Assembly (NCBI RefSeq): GCF_041435115.1 | Contig: NZ_CP108046.1 | Coordinates: 2,852,001-2,916,000, forward strand | Direction: 5' to 3' | From: Streptomyces sp. NBC_00289 | GTDB lineage: Bacteria; Actinomycetota; Actinomycetes; Streptomycetales; Streptomycetaceae | Length of the DNA stretch: 64,000 bases | Shown here: piece after piece, positions 59,315 to 64,000 of the stretch | How positions within the stretch are numbered: position 1 is the first letter of the stretch | Layout of the letters: each line of letters starts with the position of its first letter | Notes under the pieces: model-generated | Seen by the model: only the letters and a program-made list of their open reading frames with translations | Databases searched by the model: none | Told to the model about the DNA's origin: nothing | Program-made: the position numbers and the translations under genes

Positions 59315-59860
59315 CTAACCGGAATCCGCCGCGTCGGCCGTCGCGGACGACAGCGCCGACGACGACACCGACGACGTCGAATCCGGCTCCGAGGGTGTCG
59401 GCGTCGGCGTCGGCGGTACGCTCGGCGCCTTCGTGTCGGAGGGCGGCGAGGTAGGGGTCTCGGTCGCGTCGGCGGACACCGTGCCCGAACTCCCGGTCGT
59501 GGCGGGCGCCGTGGACGGTGCGGAATCCCCCTCTGCGGTCCCGGACGGGGTCGCGCCGACGGTCGCGCTCGATGACGCGTCCGAGGTCGGCAGCGTCGTC
59601 GCACGGGGAAGCGTCGGGCTCGTCGCGGGCCGCGGCAGGGGCGCCTGCGGCCTGTTCTCGACCCGGTCGTGCGGCAGCAGGAAGAAGCCGACGCAGAGTC
59701 CCGCGACGGCGAGGACGGAGCCGACGGCCTTCTGTGCCGTGCGGGCACGGCGGCGGGCCCGCACGTCCGCCCGCAGCCGTAGCTGGTGCCTCGGCTCGAA
59801 GGAGGTGTGTTCCCGGGAGTCGCGCATCATGCGCGCCAACTCGCTCTCGAAGTGGTCCAT
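59315..59860 (-). CDS. Small single-pass membrane protein downstream of a SigE-family sigma factor
   Basis: The 181-residue protein has a charged cytoplasmic N-terminus (MDHFESELARMMRDSREHTSF, about 45 residues), one hydrophobic segment (AVGSVLAVAGLCVGFFLLP), then a Ser/Thr/Pro-rich extracellular tail of about 115 residues with no folded domain evident. GGGGAG precedes the ATG at 59860. It lies ten bases past the sigma gene stop, so it may be an anti-sigma-like or signal-transmitting partner. No zinc anti-sigma motif (HxxxCxxC) was found. Confidence 0.8.
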   Translation of the reverse strand: MDHFESELARMMRDSREHTSFEPRHQLRLRADVRARRRARTAQKAVGSVLAVAGLCVGFFLLPHDRVENRPQAPLPRPATSPTLPRATTLPTSDASSSATVGATPSGTAEGDSAPSTAPATTGSSGTVSADATETPTSPPSDTKAPSVPPTPTPTPSEPDSTSSVSSSALSSATADAADSG

Positions 59861-59870
59861 GGACTCCCCT

Positions 59871-60377
59871 TCACCCCACCGGCTCGATGACATCGGCCAG
59901 GATCAGACGCAGCCGCGCCACACCACGGGACGCGTGGGACCGAGCGGTGCCCACCGGGCACCCCAGCATCTCCGCGACCTGTTTCTCGGGCAGGTCCTGG
60001 TAGTAGCGCAGCACCACCGCGGCCCGCTGCCTGGGCGGCAACCGGGCCAGGGCCGCCTCCAGCCGGGAGCGCTCCGCGACCGCGGCGGACACGTCACCCG
60101 CCTCGGGGAGGTCGGGCAGCTGCTCGACCGGGCGCTCACCCCACCAGCGCCGCCGTGCCGAACGGGCCGCCGCGCGCACCAGGATCTTGCGGACGTACGC
60201 CTCCGGAGCCTCCTCCGCGATTTTGGGCCAGACGAACCAGAGCTTGACCAGGGCCTCCTGGAGCAGGTCCTCGGCCCGATGCCGGTCGCCGCCCACGAGC
60301 AGCCGCGCGAGGTGGAACAACGCCGACCAGCGGGCCGCCACAAACGCGTCGAACCCGTCGGCTCGCCCCTGCTCCAT
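59871..60377 (-). CDS. SigE-family ECF RNA polymerase sigma factor
   Basis: The 168-residue protein has sigma region 2 (FDAFVAARWSALFHLARLLVG, AEDLLQEALVKLWFVWPKI) and region 4 (ALARLPPRQRAAVVLRYYQDLPEKQVAEMLG, GTARSHASRGVARL), the short two-domain form of actinobacterial SigE-type ECF factors. The ATG at 60377 is used; a GTG two codons upstream is also possible. It is probably cotranscribed with the small membrane protein downstream. Confidence 0.92.
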   Translation of the reverse strand: MEQGRADGFDAFVAARWSALFHLARLLVGGDRHRAEDLLQEALVKLWFVWPKIAEEAPEAYVRKILVRAAARSARRRWWGERPVEQLPDLPEAGDVSAAVAERSRLEAALARLPPRQRAAVVLRYYQDLPEKQVAEMLGCPVGTARSHASRGVARLRLILADVIEPVG

Positions 60378-60565
60378 CCGCACCGCCCCCGCTTCGGCAT
60401 CCCCCTACACCTGGAAAAAGACGCTGAGCCCGCCGCCACGATGCACTCGGCTCCCGTGATCCGGGTCACACCCTCCTGGACGGAACATGGCCGGCCGCCT
60501 CCCGTGGACGACGGGAGGAGCGCACCTCCCGCTGCGTGACCGGGGTCAATCACGGCTCGCGCGTC

Positions 60566-60571
60566 TACCCT
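60566..60571 (+). promoter_or_regulatory. TACCCT -10-like element before the kinase gene
   Basis: TACCCT is eight bases before the ATG at 60580 with no Shine-Dalgarno sequence, again suggesting a leaderless or very short-leader transcript. Confidence 0.45.
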
Positions 60572-60579
60572 GAGATGCC

Positions 60580-62886
60580 ATGGAAGGGGCTGCTGCGGAC
60601 AGAGGCGCGTCCGGTGAACGCCCGGACTCCGACGGGTCGTTCGGGCCGCTCGTCGTGGCGGCGCAGCCACCGATCCTGCGGGCCGCGCACGTGGAGCTCC
60701 CCGCGGAGAGCCCCGACCCGGTCCTGTTGCCCACCATCACCCTGCTGGAGCGCGCGGCGTCCCGCGGCTCCGAACCGGGCGGCCTGCCGCTGCCCCAGGA
60801 GGAGCTCCTCGCCGGGCAGTACCGGCTGATCCGGCCGCTCGGCTACGGCGGAATGGGCGAGGTCCACCTCGCCCTCGACACCAAGGTCGACCACCGCGAG
60901 GTGGCCATCAAGTTCCTGTATCCCGGGCAGGCCGCGGCCGGGGCGGGCGCCCTGGCCCGGGAACGGCGGGCCCTGGTCGACCTCAGCCACGACGACATCA
61001 TCCGGGTCTACAACTACGGCCACCATCCCGAGGTCGGGGACTTCCTGGTCCTCCAGTACGTCGACGGGCTCACCCTGGAGGAGGTGCGGGCCCGGGCCCG
61101 GGTGAACCCGGACGAGTTCGGCGGCGGCCGCTTCCACGAGTTCGTGCTCGCCTACGGCGTGCGCCTCCTGGCCGCGCTCGGACACCTGCACGCGGACCGG
61201 CCCGGCAAGGTGTACGGCGACCTGAAGCCGGACAACGTCATGCACGACGGCACCACCACGAAGATCATCGACGTGGGCAGCGTCCGCCCGGCCGGCGTTC
61301 CCGGTCACACGACGGACGGATACCGCGCCCCGACGGTCGGCCCGAACGGCGAATCCACCGGCCAGGACGACCTGTTCAGCCTGGGCGAGACACTGCGGCG
61401 ACTGAGCGGTCTCGGCAGCTCGCCCGCCGACCTGGCCGAACTGGGCTCCCTGGACAGGCTCACCCGGCCGGACACACCGGGCGCCCCGGCGAGCGCGCAG
61501 GCCGGGCGGATGACGGCACCCCCGCCGCCGGGACTCGGCCTCCTGTCCCTCGCCCGCGTGCTGCACCGCGCGACCCGGACCGAAGTCGCCGAGCGGTTCG
61601 CCACCGCAGGTGAGATGGAGGAACAACTGCGCGGAGTATTCCGGGAGTTACGGTCCCTGCGGACCGGGGCGGAGACCTTCGAACCGTCCCCCCTCTTCCT
61701 CCAGTCGCCGTACGCCCTCGACGGCACCCTCGGCTCGGCGCCGCCCCTCGCCCGGTGGGCCGCGCCGAACGCCCCCGCCGCGCACGCGCCGCCGTCGCCC
61801 GTCGAGGTCGCGCGGCGGCTGCCGGTCCCGCGACCCGATCCGTACGACGCCCATCACCTGGAGCTGAGCCGGCTGGCCGACGCCGCCCCGGAGGCGCTGT
61901 TGCAGCACACCGCGGACTGGCAGGACTCGCCGGAGGTCCATCTGCTGCGCTGCCGCGTGCGGTTACGGGTTCCCGGCGGCGGGACCGGGACGGCCGAACG
62001 GGAACTGCGGTCCGCCGAGGCGCTGATCGGACCGGAGCGTGCACCGTACGACTGGCGGCTCGCCTGGCACCAGGGGCTGCTCGCGCTCGCCCGGGACCAG
62101 GTGGAGGCGGCACGGCTCCACTTCGACCGGGTGTTCGCGGCCATCCCGGGCGAGTACGCGCCGAAGCTCGCCCTCGGCCACTGCGCCGAGCGTCTGGGCC
62201 GGTGGCACGAGGCGCTGACGTTCCACGAGGCGGTGCGGCTGCGCAACCCGTCGCTGGGCAGCGCGGCGTTCGGCGCGGTACGGGCGCGCCTCGCCCTCGG
62301 CGGCGAGGGGGCGTGGGACGAGGCCGTACGGGCCCTGGACGCGGTGCCGCAGCACTCCCGGCACCGGACGGCCGCACGAACGGCCGCGGTGCGCATCGGA
62401 GTCGAGCAGCTGCGGACCGCCGGGCCCGCCGCCGAGGTGACCGTGCGGCTGCGCGAGGTGCTGGGGCGGCTGGCCCGGCTCTTCCACGCGCACGGGCTGA
62501 CGGACGAACAGGCCAGGGTCAGGATGACGGCGGAGGTGTGGGAGGCCGTGCGGGACGCACTCGCGCGCGGTGCCCTCGACGCGCCCGGCCTGACCGCGCT
62601 GGCCGCCGCCGCCGACGTACGGCTGGGTCTGCCCGCCGACGAACGGAGCCTGCGCGAGGACCTCTCGCGCCTGTACGTCGCCCTCGCCCACCAGGCCGCC
62701 CGTTCCGCCGCGCCCGAGGACGCACCCGTCGCGGAAACGCTCCTGGACCACGCCTACGAGGTCCGCCCCCTCACCTTCCGCCACCGAAGAAACGGCCCAT
62801 GGCTTGGCAGCAGACTCACCACCCGACTTCGCACCCTCGACTCCGCCCCGACACCGGGGCGAACCACCCGAACGGCCGACGAATGA
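60580..62886 (+). CDS. PknG-like serine/threonine protein kinase with C-terminal TPR region
   Basis: The 768-residue protein has a kinase domain (about 82-350) with Gly-rich loop GYGGMGEV, Lys111 in VAIKF, YGDLKPDN with catalytic Asp214 and IDVGS with Asp231. The YGD and DVG variants are those of the PknG class. A helical TPR-like C-terminal half follows (LGHCAERLGRWHEALTFHEA). M. tuberculosis PknG has an N-terminal rubredoxin with CxxC knuckles. Here the first 80 residues contain no Cys, so that redox switch is absent. Family role: control of 2-oxoglutarate metabolism and nitrogen balance through GarA-type proteins. A membrane-protein gene follows, as in PknG operons. Confidence 0.9.
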   Translation: MEGAAADRGASGERPDSDGSFGPLVVAAQPPILRAAHVELPAESPDPVLLPTITLLERAASRGSEPGGLPLPQEELLAGQYRLIRPLGYGGMGEVHLALDTKVDHREVAIKFLYPGQAAAGAGALARERRALVDLSHDDIIRVYNYGHHPEVGDFLVLQYVDGLTLEEVRARARVNPDEFGGGRFHEFVLAYGVRLLAALGHLHADRPGKVYGDLKPDNVMHDGTTTKIIDVGSVRPAGVPGHTTDGYRAPTVGPNGESTGQDDLFSLGETLRRLSGLGSSPADLAELGSLDRLTRPDTPGAPASAQAGRMTAPPPPGLGLLSLARVLHRATRTEVAERFATAGEMEEQLRGVFRELRSLRTGAETFEPSPLFLQSPYALDGTLGSAPPLARWAAPNAPAAHAPPSPVEVARRLPVPRPDPYDAHHLELSRLADAAPEALLQHTADWQDSPEVHLLRCRVRLRVPGGGTGTAERELRSAEALIGPERAPYDWRLAWHQGLLALARDQVEAARLHFDRVFAAIPGEYAPKLALGHCAERLGRWHEALTFHEAVRLRNPSLGSAAFGAVRARLALGGEGAWDEAVRALDAVPQHSRHRTAARTAAVRIGVEQLRTAGPAAEVTVRLREVLGRLARLFHAHGLTDEQARVRMTAEVWEAVRDALARGALDAPGLTALAAAADVRLGLPADERSLREDLSRLYVALAHQAARSAAPEDAPVAETLLDHAYEVRPLTFRHRRNGPWLGSRLTTRLRTLDSAPTPGRTTRTADE

Positions 62887-63193
62887 CCCCCGCCACGAGA
62901 CAGGGGCCGCCTGCTCCCGACACGAACACCACCGCCACACCACAGGCACGCCCACCAGGCGGCGCCGTCGCCGACAGCGGCACCCGGGCGGTCCAAACCG
63001 TTCCCGGGAAAGGCCGCCCGGACGACCCGCGAACGAACCGGCCCACCCAACCGGGGCACCATGCACCCGACACCGAACCCACCGCCACACCACAGGCACG
63101 CCTGCCAGGCGGCACCCGGGCCGTCCGTGCCGCCGCCGGGCACGAACCCCGCCTCGCCGCCGTCGCCGGCCGAAACGACCTGGCGGACCGGTG
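62887..63193. other. 307-bp repeat-rich region between the kinase and membrane-protein genes
   Basis: No gene is seen. Two diverged copies of a segment of about 50 bp lie 150 bp apart. The kinase reading frame ends at 62886 and no strong hairpin was recognised. Confidence 0.6.
62912..63110. repeat. Two-copy direct repeat, 150-bp spacing
   Basis: The 23 bases at 62930-62952 (CACCGCCACACCACAGGCAC and on) are identical at 63080-63102. Similarity extends leftwards (CCCGACACxGAAC) and rightwards (CAGGCGGC). Confidence 0.85.
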
Positions 63194-64000
63194 GTGAGCA
63201 GGGCGGGGCGGGCCGGTCCCGGCGCGGGTGCCGGTGGTGGGCCGCAGGTGCGCCTGCTGCGCGGCGCCCTGGCCGTCGTCGTCGAGATCGCCCGCCGGGT
63301 GAGGCGCTACGCGTGGCCGTCGGTGTCGGGGCGGCGCAATCGCGGGTATCTGCGGGACCGGCTGGTCGCGCTGCCGCTGCTCGCCGTGGTGGGCTTCGGG
63401 GCGTTCGGCTGGGCCTGTGCGGACGTGCGGGGCGACTCGGTGTACGTCCGGGACCGGCTGGCGCCGGCCCTGGTCGACCTGGCCAATGCCAGGGCCTCGC
63501 TGTTCATCGCGCAGGGCGAGGCCGAGGAGCGGCTCGGGGACGGGGGTTCGGCCGAACTCGGCGGGCTCGGCGAGCGGTACCGGACCCGGGTGGCGCGGGC
63601 CACGCAGAGCCTGAACCAGGTCACCCGCGGCGGGGCGCTGACGGTGGCCGAGGAGCAGGAGCTGCGCGTGGTGTCCGCGCTGGTCGTGGACTACACCGGG
63701 TGGATCGGCCGGGCCCAGGGGCACGCGGACGACCCGGTCCTGCGGGACGCCGAGCTCACGTACGCGCGCAGCATGCTCTGTTCGACCGCGGTCCCCGCCG
63801 CGCACCGCCGCGACCGCTACCCGGCCTGCCCGCCCGCGGCCGACTCCGGCACGGGGGACGCGACCTCGATCGTGGACCGCGTGTCCGGCCTGGAGCGGCG
63901 GCTGCGCGAACGGCTCGCGGACCGGGCCGCCTGGGGCGGGGGCGTGGTCGCCGCGGCCGTTGTCTCCGGGCTCGCCCTCGTGCTGCTCGCCGCCGGTCTC
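63194..64000 (+). CDS. Membrane sensor-like protein, possibly GlnX-like, C-terminus cut by window edge
   Basis: The frame from the GTG at 63194 stays open to the window end (269 codons). It encodes a basic N-terminus, a membrane segment near residue 55 (LVALPLLAVVGFGAFGWACA) and an extracellular helical domain (about 75-240) that includes two Cys near LCSTAV and YPACPP. A second membrane segment is just starting (GVVAAAVVSGLALVLLAAG). In many actinobacteria pknG sits with glnX (membrane sensor) and glnH (lipoprotein). Position and topology suggest a GlnX-like protein, but no decisive motif is visible and the rest is outside the window. The ribosome binding site is weak. Confidence 0.65.
   Translation, partial: MSRAGRAGPGAGAGGGPQVRLLRGALAVVVEIARRVRRYAWPSVSGRRNRGYLRDRLVALPLLAVVGFGAFGWACADVRGDSVYVRDRLAPALVDLANARASLFIAQGEAEERLGDGGSAELGGLGERYRTRVARATQSLNQVTRGGALTVAEEQELRVVSALVVDYTGWIGRAQGHADDPVLRDAELTYARSMLCSTAVPAAHRRDRYPACPPAADSGTGDATSIVDRVSGLERRLRERLADRAAWGGGVVAAAVVSGLALVLLAAGL

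Overview
The window is high-GC actinobacterial DNA that reads as a Streptomyces chromosome. The evidence is strong third-position GC codon use, many GTG and TTG starts, GTGA/ATGA translational overlaps, two four-gene conservons, a gamma-butyrolactone (AfsA/ScbR-type) signalling locus, and families typical of streptomycetes (DUF6230/DUF6114, AbfB domains, AA10 monooxygenases). Nothing in it looks like a phage, plasmid, insertion sequence, CRISPR array, rRNA or tRNA. Both ends cut through genes.

Layout. 1-3.1 kb: gamma-butyrolactone locus (cut TetR receptor, AfsA-type synthase, second TetR receptor, NmrA-like reductase) with two ARE-like sites. 3.2-8.1 kb: membrane-tethered AA10 lytic monooxygenase, a small secreted protein, a DUF6230/DUF6114 pair, an S51 peptidase and a TerB-like protein. 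8.1-8.9 kb: a repeat-rich stretch without a convincing gene. 8.9-13.9 kb: a solitary sugar-type binding lipoprotein followed by conservon 1 (sensor kinase, roadblock protein, DUF742 protein, small GTPase). 14.2-15.6 kb: secreted GH43-AbfB arabinan/xylan enzyme. 15.7-23.8 kb: a quaternary-amine (OpuC/ProU-like) ABC transporter on the minus strand, with conservon 2 on the plus strand between its binding-protein gene and its permease/ATPase genes. 24.1-27.1 kb: GT2 plus GT39-like glycosyltransferase pair. 27.2-29.7 kb: flavinylation module (ApbE, FMN-binding protein, ferric-reductase-like protein), with a two-component system beside it. 32.1-40.7 kb: sugar epimerase, a second two-component system, a GT2/DUF2064/methyltransferase operon, a molybdopterin membrane oxidoreductase and a large membrane protein.

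41.2-56.6 kb is the most distinctive part: a six-gene, tightly coupled operon for an iterative PUFA/hglE-like lipid synthase. Protein 1 is two flavin TIM-barrels (PfaD-like enoyl reductase) - KS - AT - ACP - KR. Protein 2 is KS - AT - DH - phosphopantetheinyl transferase. A free ACP, an alpha/beta hydrolase, a UGT-like glycosyltransferase and a zinc-ribbon methyltransferase follow. Together they look able to build a reduced or polyene acyl chain, activate their own carrier proteins, release the chain, then glycosylate and methylate it. The product is unknown. Clusters of this general kind are known in streptomycetes (the eicosapentaenoic-acid-like SCO0124-0129 locus of S. coelicolor, from memory), but this fused arrangement deserves a closer look.

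56.7-64 kb: a second GT2(-GtrA)/GT-C pair, a SigE-family sigma factor with a small membrane protein, a PknG-like kinase, and the start of a membrane sensor-like gene that runs off the window.
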